Positions 43,962-53,003 of a DNA stretch of 64,000 nucleotides are shown piece by piece; position 1 is the stretch's first letter; the number at the start of each line of letters is the position of its first letter. This DNA comes from Pseudoalteromonas sp. T1lg75. Its GTDB lineage: Bacteria; Pseudomonadota; Gammaproteobacteria; Enterobacterales; Alteromonadaceae. The stretch is taken from assembly GCF_002964705.1 (NCBI RefSeq), contig NZ_PQCD01000033.1, positions 243,757 to 307,756 of the forward strand, in the 5' to 3' direction. A program made the translations under genes and the position numbers. The notes beneath the pieces are model-generated. The model was given only the letters and a program-made list of their open reading frames with translations. It was not told where the DNA came from and did no database searches.

Positions 43962-44471
43962 TTATTCCCAATCTAATTGGTCGAGTAAGTCTTCAATAGC
44001 ATCTAAGGCAACGCCAGACAAGGACTCTCGTCCCCAGCCACTGTTAGATGCCGAGCCGCGCCACAGTTGTTCACCCGTGCTGGTGGCTAAAGTGAGGGTC
44101 AGGCCCACCGCAGGCTCGCCATCGAGACCATACTTGTATTGCCATTCCTGTACCGAGCCCGCAAGAACATAGCCCGCCGGTTGTTGCATCAGCCAGGCCT
44201 GCGCTTCTTGTTGGCGTTGCTGCGGCTCTAAACTGGCCTGCAGATCGCCGACCTGAGCCTTGGGATACACGCGCACCTTGATGCCTTGATCGGCCAGCGC
44301 CGAGGCCACCAGTTGTTCTGCCTGAGCCTGTGCCATGGGCATATTTGACTGGTTGGCAAAGGGCATAATGTACAGGGTATTGCCGCTATTCAGGGCCGGA
44401 CTTTGGGCACTGTATTGGGAAGCACAGCCGGCCAAAAAAAGCGCTAACGCGGTAGTAAGTAAAGTTTTCAT
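43962..44471 (-). CDS. pelC: PelC, outer-membrane lipoprotein
   Basis: 169 residues from ATG 44471 (GAGGA upstream). Lipoprotein signal with lipobox L-A-G-C (Cys16). The mature part holds the PelC fold: N-T-L-Y-I-M-P-F-A-N-Q-S and the C-terminal amphipathic region W-R-G-S-A-S-N-S-G-W-G-R. In Pseudomonas, PelC forms a 12-subunit ring on the periplasmic face of the PelB barrel and guides the cationic polymer to the pore. The gene is separated by 15 bases from pelB and is nearly contiguous with pelD. Confidence 0.93.
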   Translation of the reverse strand: MKTLLTTALALFLAGCASQYSAQSPALNSGNTLYIMPFANQSNMPMAQAQAEQLVASALADQGIKVRVYPKAQVGDLQASLEPQQRQQEAQAWLMQQPAGYVLAGSVQEWQYKYGLDGEPAVGLTLTLATSTGEQLWRGSASNSGWGRESLSGVALDAIEDLLDQLDWE

Positions 44472-44486
44472 CTTGCTGTCCTCGGA

Positions 44487-47400
44487 TCAAAAATCTAAAA
44501 AGTAACCTAAGTTAAAGGTGAGGCTTTCGCGACCATTCGGATCGGCGCTTTGCCACGCTCCCTTAATAAAGAATTCATCATTGCCAAACACGCGAATACC
44601 CAGGCCGATATTGGCGGAGTAGTCCGCTTCGTCGGTGACAAAGTTGTAACCTATGGCGCTGTCGAGCCAATAGCGCATGCCCGGTACCTGCTTGCCCGGC
44701 TCGCCGACATTACCATGCAGCAATTGTTGTCCCAATGCCAAACGGCGATAGCGGGGCGAAATAAAAATAGCTGCCACTACCGGCCTACCCAGATAGTCCG
44801 AGACACCGGTGAGGGCACGCTGGTCCAGGGTGTTTTCCTGGTGATCATATTGCACATAGGCCTGCCAACTCGGGGTAAAGTTAAACTGCTCGCTCAGGCG
44901 CACCGTGCTGTGCCATTGCTGCGCAATGGGATCATCGAAATCGGACTTAAACAGCGAGCGTGACACGCTGACACTCAGTTGTTCGTAGCGAGTAGGCTGC
45001 CAGTTCACTTCCCATTTGGCGCTGTCTTCACGGCCCAGCAGGAACAGGTTTTCGCTCTGCTCTGTGGCCATGTTGTGACCGAGTTTGAGGCTGTGGCTCA
45101 AGCGCGATGAGGGCTGCCATATCAAGGTGGCAAACTGACCATAGTGTGTTTTTTGGTGGCGGTCACTGATGGCTACGCCGACTTCACCGCGATTAACCAG
45201 ATAATGCTGCGGACTAAAACGCCAGCTTAACTGCGCGCTTCGTTGCTGGTAGTCCTCAAGCAGATCGCTTTTCGGGTGACCATGGTCATAGGATGCATCG
45301 AGTAGCCATTGACCGTTCTCCATGGGGCGGTAATACCTAAGCTGTTCCGAGCGGACCTGCCATGAATCTTTTATCACATGCTCATAACGCAGGCCGTGAC
45401 TGGCCAGCGGGTGCTGTTGTGCGAGCAAGCGCTGCAACGGCGCAATATCTCGTTTGGCGGTATGCGCGCCCAGCTGTTGCTCGGCCAATTGCCAGGCGTG
45501 GGCATTTTCACCTATTTGCGCCAGGGCCGCTGCCCGGGTGAAGTCATCCAGCTGCACCGAGTCGTAACTCAACTGGTAAATGGCGGAGCGGTCATCGCGG
45601 GCCAGAGCCAGGGCCAACTGTACGTAGGCGTTGAATTGCTGGTCTTTTAAATTGCGTTGCGCCTGCCACAAGACCAGTTGTTGCAGTGCATGAGACTGTG
45701 AGCCGTTTAATAGCGCGGCGATATCTGCCTTGTTGCCACGGAGCAGTAGTTGTTTAGTGAGCTGGGCATCCGCCAGAGCCGGTGACACGAACAGCGCTAC
45801 CAAGGAGCGGTAACTTACATCCCCTCCCTCGACTTGACGCAGTTGCTCACTGAGGGTGCTGATCACTTGCCAACGCAGGCTAGAGGCCTGGGCCAGACTG
45901 CCTTGGTGTTCAAGGATTTGTGCCCAGTTTAACTTATCGGAGGCGCTCATGGGGGCGCTATTGTTAAGGCGTTGGAACCATAAATCCGCGTGTTGGAACA
46001 GGCCCAGTTGCTGCGCGGCGATAGCGAGTACCTGGTACATATCGCTGCTGTCTTGATGGGTGCTGATCACACGCCAATATAGCTCCCGCAGCCACAGGTT
46101 GTCGCCAATGGAGATGGCCAGCCACATGGCACTTTGTTTAACCTCATCATGTTCCGGGTGGCTGCCGAGCAACTGCTGCAACAAGTTTTTTGCGTTGGCA
46201 TAACGCTCCTGATGCATGGCTAAGCGGACCCGCAACAGCTGCATATTCAAGCTGGTGTCGTCGCCATGGTTGGCAAGCAGGGCTTCACTGGTGGCATTGA
46301 GTAAGCGCTCGTCACCTTGCTCAAGCGCTAGATTCATTAGATAGATCAGCAGCACCGGTGATTGGGTACGCTGATAATAATCCCACAGCACGTCTATATC
46401 CTGGCGCTGTTTGCCGTTATGGCTGGCGATTAAGGAGTAGGGGTCTAAACTGGTGTCGCCACGCTCGATGCGTTGGCGCTGATAATAGCGCTGTAGGTCG
46501 GTGGCCGCATTGTAATTGGCCAGCTCCTGCAAGGTGATGAGTTGGTCAAGAGCCAAACCTTGGGGGTTGCTGTATTGATGCAAAATGGTCAGGGCCTGCT
46601 GTGGGTTGCCAGTGGCCATAAAGCTTTGGGCAAAGTAATTGAGATCAAGATAGTTGCTTGGTGTGGGTACCTTAATTTGCTGCCACAGCTCAGTCGCCCG
46701 TTGTGGTTGACCGATAAAGTTATAAAAACGCGCCAGTTGGAACCAATAAAGTGGCTCATTCGGAAAGCGCTGAGATAAATGCTCTAGGCGTTTCACGGTG
46801 GCCTTGGCGCCGTAGGCCTTGTCGTTATAGTTGACCCATTGCAGGCGCTCTTCCTGATTCAGTTGTTGTGTCTGCGCCAGCTGATAGTAAAAGTCACTCA
46901 GAGCCTTGAGGTCGCTTTGCGCCAAGGCCTCATTTATTCCCTGGCGCAACTGCGCCAGCTCAGGATTGTAACGCATCAGGTCTTTACTCATGGCAAGCGC
47001 ATTATCTAGGTCGCCACGCCATAAGTAATAACTGTGCAGGGTACTGATATGCTCAGCTGATGGTGCCGCCTGATTGGCCTTGGCCAGCCAGGTGATAGCG
47101 GTGGCAATATCGCCGACAGCGACCGCCAGTTCGCTGGCCTGCAACCAGTCCTGACTATCCGAGCTGATGCTGGCCTTTTGCACTGCAAATTGGCTGGCTG
47201 AGGCACTGTTATCGGCGCTGCGCGCAAAGTCGATGCCTTGTTGCAAACAGGCAAGCTCGCAGAGCCCGGCGTCGATATGTTGGTTTATCAGCGCCAGTCC
47301 CTGGGGCCAGCGTTGATGCTGTTGATACAGCGCCAGGAGTTGTTCGAAGTGAGCGGCCGAAGGCTGGCGTTGATAAAGTTGTTTCCCGTGCGCCATGGCG

Positions 47401-47990
47401 GAGTCATACAAGCCGGCTTGCAGTGCAAGTGTGAACAAACGCTGCAGATCGCCCTGACTGTGGTGTTTTAAAAGCTTATGGGCCACCGCGGGTTGGCCGA
47501 TTTGCAGCGCGTATTCGGCAAAGGTTTGCCTTTGCTCGGGGCTGAGATCGTCGGGCAGATACTTGAGGTAGCGACTCAGTTCGCGGGTGGCCTGCTCTTT
47601 AAAGCGCGAATCATGGCTGAGCTGCAGTAGGCTGTTGGCGTACATGCTCTGAGCGCGCAACAGCTGCTCGGGATCGCTAAATTGGCTTAGCGGCGTAAGG
47701 TGATGCAACACCTTTTCATAGTCTTTTAAGCGGTAATATTGTTTGGCAAAGGCCATTTGCAAGCGCGGGGAGGGATCATCTGCGTCCTTCAACACCCGTA
47801 AAAACGCCAGCGCCACATTGGGGTCTTGGGCTTCATCGAGAATATCGAGCAGCAGGCCGCGATTGGGCTGCAAAATCCACAATAGCGCCAAGGTGGCCAA
47901 GGCTAGGCTGATCAGGGTACGGCGGTTGGTCAGAACAATGCGTTTGTCCTGCTTGTTGCGACTGCCCAGTACGTACTTAGGTGAGGTCAT
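44487..47990 (-). CDS. pelB: PelB, outer-membrane porin with TPR scaffold
   Basis: 1,167 residues from ATG 47990, overlapping the pelA stop (ATGA). A basic N-terminus and one membrane anchor (about 26-42) precede some 18-20 TPR-like helical repeats covering about 50-840. The C-terminal 300 residues form a beta-barrel of alternating strands (ending F-N-L-G-Y-F-L-D-F, a terminal Phe). The TPR region binds PelA and the barrel exports Pel. Length agrees with P. aeruginosa PelB (about 1,190). Confidence 0.95.
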   Translation of the reverse strand: MTSPKYVLGSRNKQDKRIVLTNRRTLISLALATLALLWILQPNRGLLLDILDEAQDPNVALAFLRVLKDADDPSPRLQMAFAKQYYRLKDYEKVLHHLTPLSQFSDPEQLLRAQSMYANSLLQLSHDSRFKEQATRELSRYLKYLPDDLSPEQRQTFAEYALQIGQPAVAHKLLKHHSQGDLQRLFTLALQAGLYDSAMAHGKQLYQRQPSAAHFEQLLALYQQHQRWPQGLALINQHIDAGLCELACLQQGIDFARSADNSASASQFAVQKASISSDSQDWLQASELAVAVGDIATAITWLAKANQAAPSAEHISTLHSYYLWRGDLDNALAMSKDLMRYNPELAQLRQGINEALAQSDLKALSDFYYQLAQTQQLNQEERLQWVNYNDKAYGAKATVKRLEHLSQRFPNEPLYWFQLARFYNFIGQPQRATELWQQIKVPTPSNYLDLNYFAQSFMATGNPQQALTILHQYSNPQGLALDQLITLQELANYNAATDLQRYYQRQRIERGDTSLDPYSLIASHNGKQRQDIDVLWDYYQRTQSPVLLIYLMNLALEQGDERLLNATSEALLANHGDDTSLNMQLLRVRLAMHQERYANAKNLLQQLLGSHPEHDEVKQSAMWLAISIGDNLWLRELYWRVISTHQDSSDMYQVLAIAAQQLGLFQHADLWFQRLNNSAPMSASDKLNWAQILEHQGSLAQASSLRWQVISTLSEQLRQVEGGDVSYRSLVALFVSPALADAQLTKQLLLRGNKADIAALLNGSQSHALQQLVLWQAQRNLKDQQFNAYVQLALALARDDRSAIYQLSYDSVQLDDFTRAAALAQIGENAHAWQLAEQQLGAHTAKRDIAPLQRLLAQQHPLASHGLRYEHVIKDSWQVRSEQLRYYRPMENGQWLLDASYDHGHPKSDLLEDYQQRSAQLSWRFSPQHYLVNRGEVGVAISDRHQKTHYGQFATLIWQPSSRLSHSLKLGHNMATEQSENLFLLGREDSAKWEVNWQPTRYEQLSVSVSRSLFKSDFDDPIAQQWHSTVRLSEQFNFTPSWQAYVQYDHQENTLDQRALTGVSDYLGRPVVAAIFISPRYRRLALGQQLLHGNVGEPGKQVPGMRYWLDSAIGYNFVTDEADYSANIGLGIRVFGNDEFFIKGAWQSADPNGRESLTFNLGYFLDF

Positions 47991-50752
47991 TGCGTTTTCC
48001 CACCCTGAGGTTGGCCGGCGCAGCTAAGGGTGAATCGAACCCGGCCCTTGTGTTTGCTGGTGAGGATAAGCTGATCACCCTTAAATTTGTGCGTCACCGG
48101 GGCGCCGCTGTGCTGTTGCACGCGACAGCCTCGTGCTTGAGCAAAACGGGCTTGCAATGGCTGGTGACTCATAAAGCTGATGTCGATATTACCGCCTTGT
48201 TGCTGCCAATGTTCAAGCACGCCATTGGCGCCTTGCAGATACAGGTTTCCGGAAAAAGGTGTATCCGCGGCGTCTAGCTCGAGGCGAGCGCGCACCGCCG
48301 ACAAGGTGACATAGTTACCATCGGGGCCAGCATTGACCCCGGCCACACCCTGGCTGTTTCCGCTTGGGCTCTGCGCTTTATCGATTCGCATGCTTTTGAC
48401 CCCGGTGCTGGTGATATACCAGGCCTCGTCATTAATTGATTTGGCCAGACCGGTTTCATACAGGGCACGAGCCCTGTGGGCATATTCGCTCAGATATAAG
48501 GGCGTGAGCGGATGCTTGTCCACCCAATCATAGATCTTTTCCAAGGCCGATAATGACGCCGGGTAGACGCCGGAATACATATGGTAATAAACGCTCACCG
48601 GTTTTAAGCGGCGGGGCTCGCCGAGCAGCTCAAAGGTTTCAATGGCACGGCCAAAGCCGCTGAAGTTTTCCGTCCACAGCTCGGTGTAGAGGTTTTCGTT
48701 CATGACCGGTGCATACACCTGCACCGCGTCTTTATACCAGTTGAGGTGCGGCGTGACTTGGGCGATGGAATAGTTATCGGTTAGCACATAAGTGTTGCCG
48801 CCATTGACATTGTAGAGGCCCAATTGAGCCACCTTGGCGATGATATCGGCGGTCGGGTTGGCGGCACCGGACCACAAGTAAACCTCGACCCGCTTATCTT
48901 TTGGCGCCAGGTGCTCGTTGATGTAACGCACGCTGGTAAAAATCTCGCGGTCATAATCGAGGACATAACCGGGCACGGCTAGGGCATCACCATAGAGCTT
49001 TTCCTTGGCTTCAATACGCGGGTCCCAGAAAAACGGGTGGCTAAAGGTATGCGAGGCAATTTCAACATTATCCAGGGCAAAGATATCCCGGGCGATGGCT
49101 TCAAGCTCCGGGGTCAGCTCTGGATACAGACCGGTTTTTGCCACCTCGGCCTCAATCACGGACACCGTGTGTGGCAGCTTAGAGCGACGCAAAATATTGT
49201 TATAAATCGAGGCCCCAGCGAAGGGTTTACCCGGGAGCCAGGCACGAGAAGGGAAACCGTCGCCATCTATGTGGGCGGTGACGATACGTTGCCCTGATTC
49301 GCTGGTGATATCGGCGCTCGGGATCGGCGCTAATCGCAGCAAGGGTAGGAGATGTTCAAACGGATCAAGCGGCCAGCGCATGCGCTCGCCGGGCAATTCC
49401 TGTACGGTTAATGGCTCAAGCCACAGGCCACCCCAATCGCTGCTGGCGACAGCGATGCCTTGTTGGCCCTGTTCGTCGATAAGAGAAAGCTGGGAGGTTT
49501 GCTGTTCATCTAGCCAGCGATAGCGCGGATATTGCTCCCCTTGCGCCTTGGGCAGTGGATACTTAAGCGCGGCAGCGTCCAGTTGCAAGACGCCGCGATA
49601 ATTGCCTTGTTGTTTGACCCCCAGGCGGGCCAACAGGCTTGTTTGTTCTGGCAATTCGCCGACTAGGACAGTTGGCAATGTGTCCAGGCTTTGCAATAAC
49701 GCGTCGCGCGTGCTGCTTTGCTGGTAGCTGACCTGTGGTAGCCAGAAGACCGCCGCGGCATAGCGATTCCAATCCAGCTTGGGTAAGGCCGTTCCTTGAA
49801 TATCAATACACTGAGGCACATAGCCCTGATATTCAATCAAGGTTGCCAGAAAGCGATGGCATTCGGACTGCTTTTTCACATTGACACTGGAATCATACAG
49901 GCCCAGTACGCGACGGCGCACCGGGTAGCGGGTGGAGACGCCAAACTGATATAACATGGGGTCGCTGATATAAGGGGTAAAACCCAGCGCCGCTATTTGT
50001 TGTGCGGCTTTGAGGCGCTGTGCATCATCGGCGGGCAAATAATCTATGACTATGGCTTCAATCTGGCTGGCCTGCACTTGTTGCAATTGCCCCGTTAGCC
50101 ATTGGGCGTCTTCTTTGCTTTGCTTACGGTAGCGCTTGCCCTGGTAGTCATAGGAGTGAAATAAGGACTCGGCGACCACGGCAAGAGGCGGTTGTGCCAG
50201 CCCTTGATAGAGTTCAAACCCCCGATTCAATAGCACCGGCCCCTGCGTTTGCAGCTCACCTATCAGACTGATCAAGGCGTTTTGCTGGGCGCCAAATTGT
50301 GCTTTATCGAGCACCAGCTGATAGCTATCCAGAGTATCGAGAAAGAAACCGTCGTATCCGGCAGAGCGCAGTTGCTGTGCCTGTGTTAACAGGTACTGGC
50401 GCCATGGTTCGGCGCTGCTATCCATAATGCTGGCCTGCCACAAGTCGTTGTAACCCAGTACCGCGGAGGAGAAACGCGGCGCCAGCTGTTCAGACGCTTC
50501 ACCCAGGCTGAGGTAGGCAAATACCTGGGTCTTGGCACTTTTAAGTTGCTGTAATTGAGCCGAAGAGAGCTGCTCAGGACTGACTACCACGCGCTCATAG
50601 CTGAGTAACTCCCGAGTTGAGTCGATATCACCGTAATAGAAGGCAATAGACTGAGGAGTCTTTGACGTTTGTGCGAGTCCCTGCTTCGAACTTATTAAAA
50701 GTACAAAACACAGTAGCGACGCGCTAATGACTGAGCGAAATGCGTGATACAA
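47987..50752 (-). CDS. pelA: PelA, periplasmic hydrolase-deacetylase
   Basis: 921 residues; TTG 50752 is the only plausible start, giving a signal peptide (S-A-S-L-L-C-F-V-L-L-I-S) ending before A-Q-T. The N-terminal domain (about 30-270) is the GH114/GH166-like hydrolase (F-Y-Y-G-D-I-D, F-L-D-T-L-D-S, V-V-A-E-S-L-F). A middle domain (about 275-440) resembles a Rossmann-like reductase. The deacetylase domain (about 480-760) has H494-I-D496-G-D498-G and S-H568-T-F-S-H572 as metal-binding and catalytic motifs. A C-terminal beta-rich domain ends the chain. It partly deacetylates Pel before export and can also cleave it. It is the first gene of pelABCDEFG. Confidence 0.95.
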   Translation of the reverse strand: MYHAFRSVISASLLCFVLLISSKQGLAQTSKTPQSIAFYYGDIDSTRELLSYERVVVSPEQLSSAQLQQLKSAKTQVFAYLSLGEASEQLAPRFSSAVLGYNDLWQASIMDSSAEPWRQYLLTQAQQLRSAGYDGFFLDTLDSYQLVLDKAQFGAQQNALISLIGELQTQGPVLLNRGFELYQGLAQPPLAVVAESLFHSYDYQGKRYRKQSKEDAQWLTGQLQQVQASQIEAIVIDYLPADDAQRLKAAQQIAALGFTPYISDPMLYQFGVSTRYPVRRRVLGLYDSSVNVKKQSECHRFLATLIEYQGYVPQCIDIQGTALPKLDWNRYAAAVFWLPQVSYQQSSTRDALLQSLDTLPTVLVGELPEQTSLLARLGVKQQGNYRGVLQLDAAALKYPLPKAQGEQYPRYRWLDEQQTSQLSLIDEQGQQGIAVASSDWGGLWLEPLTVQELPGERMRWPLDPFEHLLPLLRLAPIPSADITSESGQRIVTAHIDGDGFPSRAWLPGKPFAGASIYNNILRRSKLPHTVSVIEAEVAKTGLYPELTPELEAIARDIFALDNVEIASHTFSHPFFWDPRIEAKEKLYGDALAVPGYVLDYDREIFTSVRYINEHLAPKDKRVEVYLWSGAANPTADIIAKVAQLGLYNVNGGNTYVLTDNYSIAQVTPHLNWYKDAVQVYAPVMNENLYTELWTENFSGFGRAIETFELLGEPRRLKPVSVYYHMYSGVYPASLSALEKIYDWVDKHPLTPLYLSEYAHRARALYETGLAKSINDEAWYITSTGVKSMRIDKAQSPSGNSQGVAGVNAGPDGNYVTLSAVRARLELDAADTPFSGNLYLQGANGVLEHWQQQGGNIDISFMSHQPLQARFAQARGCRVQQHSGAPVTHKFKGDQLILTSKHKGRVRFTLSCAGQPQGGKTQ

Positions 50753-50873
50753 GACCTTAAATACCTATAGCTATTATTGTGTAAGCGCCTTGATGTGGAA
50801 GAAATCCTTTCAAAAGCAGCAGGTTATAATTATTACTAGTACTTTGATACTAATTTTATGTGATTTTATTTCA

Positions 50874-50948
50874 ATTACAAGTGATTTATTTATTTTACAA
50901 TTGGTTTAATTCTCAAATTTGTAAACTTAAGGCTATTACAACTGATTA
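50874..50948. repeat. Direct repeat pair in pel promoter region
   Basis: ATTACAAGTGATT (50874-50886) and ATTACAACTGATT (50935-50947) differ at one of 13 positions and are spaced 61 bases apart, about six helical turns. A partial third copy (TTTACAATTGG) lies between them. They may be binding sites for a regulator of pelA. Confidence 0.45.
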
Positions 50949-51166
50949 CAGCTAAGGCCTGTATTAGCGCGACTTTATAGCGATGTAAACGCACCATATT
51001 CTAGCACCCGGCGCCGCTTCCCCAAGCGCCCTGGATGGTTTTGATTCATTATTTGTTCAGTATAGTAACTCATTGCAAATCTGGAAAATGTTGCCAAGGT
51101 TTAAAATTTGAGTGGTTAATTACGGGCGTAACGCCTCACTTATATAATGGCTAATCGGGCAAAAAC

Positions 51167-51180
51167 TTGATCTAGATCAA
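51167..51180. promoter_or_regulatory. Perfect FNR/ANR binding site
   Basis: TTGATCTAGATCAA matches the FNR consensus TTGAT-N4-ATCAA exactly and lies in the longer palindrome 51163-51184 (arms AAACTTGATCT). Its centre (51173.5) would place a class II start site near 51215. A -10-like TAAAAC lies at 51203-51208. It should act on the chemoreceptor (start 51319) and may touch pel transcription, whose start is 415 bp away on the other strand. Confidence 0.75.
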
Positions 51181-51318
51181 GTTTCCAAACCGGAGCGATG
51201 AATAAAACATCATAAAGGTTTGGATACGAACGTATTTATGAGGCGTAGGGTCAACTTTTTGGTAATATCCCGGCTTTAAAATTAAGACTATTGTTGTGTT
51301 TTGAATGGGGGCCAACAA

Positions 51319-52872
51319 ATGCGTACGAATCTGCCGGTGACACAGAATGAACGTCACTTCGCGAAAGACCAAAAACTGATCTCGGTGACCGATTTACAGG
51401 GCAACATCCTCGACTGTAACCAGGCGTTTATCGACATAAGCGGATATAGCCGCGAAGAGCTTATCGGTCAGCCGCATAATCTTGTTCGCCACCCGGATAT
51501 GCCTGGTGCCGCCTTTGCCACCATGTGGCGTTATCTTAAGGCCGGTCAACCCTGGATGGGACTGGTTAAAAACCGTTGTAAAAATGGCGATCATTATTGG
51601 GTAGATGCCTATGTTACGCCCATCACAGAGCATGGTCAGGTAGTGGGCTATGAGTCGGTGCGCAGTTGCCCCGCTCGTGAAGATGTTAATCGAGCAGCGG
51701 CCCTTTATCAGCAAGTGAATGCCAATAAGAGCTCGTTCACTTTGCCGGACAACAGCGAGTTTTATGCCCTCATGTTTGCTTTGCTTGCAGCCTTAGCACT
51801 GTGGTTTTTTGAGCAAACACTGGCCGCCGAGGTGGTGATGGTGGGCAGCGTCATTCTTTTTGCCGTTTTTAATACGTTTTCGCGACTACGCCTTAAGAAA
51901 CGTTTAGATCAACTTATCGAGGGGCGTTTTAACGACCCGCTGGCGGTACTGAGTTATTGCGATCACAGCGGTCCCCTCGGGCGACTCCATGTCGCGGTCA
52001 AGGCGGAGCGTGCCCACCTTGGCACTATTTTAACGCGTATCGACGATGCCGCCGCCCGCGTGGCCGACGATGCCCAGGCGAGCTTTAACTTGTCTACCAA
52101 TGCCGGTCAGCAAATTGACGCCCAGCATCAACAAACCGAGCAAGTGGCGACGGCAATGAATGAGATGACGGCGACCATTGCCGAGGTATCGCAAAATGTG
52201 AACCTGACCTCTGAGCAGGCCCGAGCCGCCAATGAACTGGCTATCGAAGGGGCTGAGGTGGCGCAGAAAACCCGCGCTTCAATCGAAACATTGGGGCAGA
52301 CGGTGGCGCAGATCAGCGATTCGGTGCGCGGTGTCTCCGAGCAATCCGGCTATATTGCCGCGGCGGCGCAGATGATCGAGCAAATTGCCGAGCAGACTAA
52401 CCTATTGGCCTTGAACGCGGCCATCGAAGCGGCGCGCGCCGGCGAGCAGGGTCGCGGCTTTGCCGTGGTTGCCGATGAGGTGAGACAACTGGCACAGCGA
52501 ACCCAGCGCTCAACCGGTGAAATCCAGGGGATCATCAATGAATTGAATGCCCGCAGCGAGCAAGCCGTGGTAATCGCCGATCAGGGACAACAGGAATCAC
52601 TGATGGGCCTAGAGGAAGTGGAACGCAGCACCCATATGCTTGCGGGTATCGTGCAGGCGGTGGCCAATATTAACGATATGGCGACGCAAATGGCCGCGGC
52701 CGTGGAAGAGCAAGCCCATGTGTCTGAGGACATTAACAGACAGGTAGTGGGAATTGCCGAGCTCGCCAATGATTCGCAGCAAAGTTCGGTGCAGGCACAA
52801 ACTGCCATTACCCGTTTGACCAAGGTGGCCGATGATTTGTGTGAGTTGGTTGTGCGCTTTGCCAAACACTAG
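51319..52872 (+). CDS. Aer-like PAS methyl-accepting chemoreceptor
   Basis: 517 residues; ATG 51319 is preferred over an in-frame TTG at 51301. The N-terminal PAS domain (about 20-130; [20 protein letters not shown]) is of the FAD-binding aerotaxis type. Two close transmembrane helices (about 150-190) have almost no periplasmic loop. A HAMP-like linker and a long coiled-coil signalling domain follow, with the conserved hairpin tip ([19 protein letters not shown]). It reports redox or oxygen state to CheA/CheW. The upstream FNR box suggests induction at low oxygen. It is divergent from the pel operon, linking redox taxis and biofilm choice. Confidence 0.9.
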   Translation: MRTNLPVTQNERHFAKDQKLISVTDLQGNILDCNQAFIDISGYSREELIGQPHNLVRHPDMPGAAFATMWRYLKAGQPWMGLVKNRCKNGDHYWVDAYVTPITEHGQVVGYESVRSCPAREDVNRAAALYQQVNANKSSFTLPDNSEFYALMFALLAALALWFFEQTLAAEVVMVGSVILFAVFNTFSRLRLKKRLDQLIEGRFNDPLAVLSYCDHSGPLGRLHVAVKAERAHLGTILTRIDDAAARVADDAQASFNLSTNAGQQIDAQHQQTEQVATAMNEMTATIAEVSQNVNLTSEQARAANELAIEGAEVAQKTRASIETLGQTVAQISDSVRGVSEQSGYIAAAAQMIEQIAEQTNLLALNAAIEAARAGEQGRGFAVVADEVRQLAQRTQRSTGEIQGIINELNARSEQAVVIADQGQQESLMGLEEVERSTHMLAGIVQAVANINDMATQMAAAVEEQAHVSEDINRQVVGIAELANDSQQSSVQAQTAITRLTKVADDLCELVVRFAKH

Positions 52873-53003
52873 TGGTTTTTAGGCCGGGACACAATGCAGC
52901 CGCGCTTTACCTTCACGAATGGGGATGATGCGCGGCAAAGCATTTGAGTTCTGCCGACCGTTAGCTTAGATTGACGGTAAAAGAATCTTCAGGTTTCCTC
53001 CCC

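Larger units (their letters stand above)
50753..51318. other. Divergent pel / chemoreceptor regulatory region, 566 bp
   Basis: AT-rich near 50810-50950 and containing no protein gene. It must drive pelA to the left and the Aer-like receptor to the right. Near the pelA side, two near-identical direct repeats lie at 50874-50887 and 50935-50948. Near the receptor side, a perfect 22-bp palindrome with an FNR box lies at 51163-51184. Confidence 0.7.

Noticed and set aside
52899..52936. GCCGCGC / GCGCGGC hairpin after the chemoreceptor as a terminator
   Set aside because: The loop is long (24 bases) and no U-run follows, so termination is not supported.
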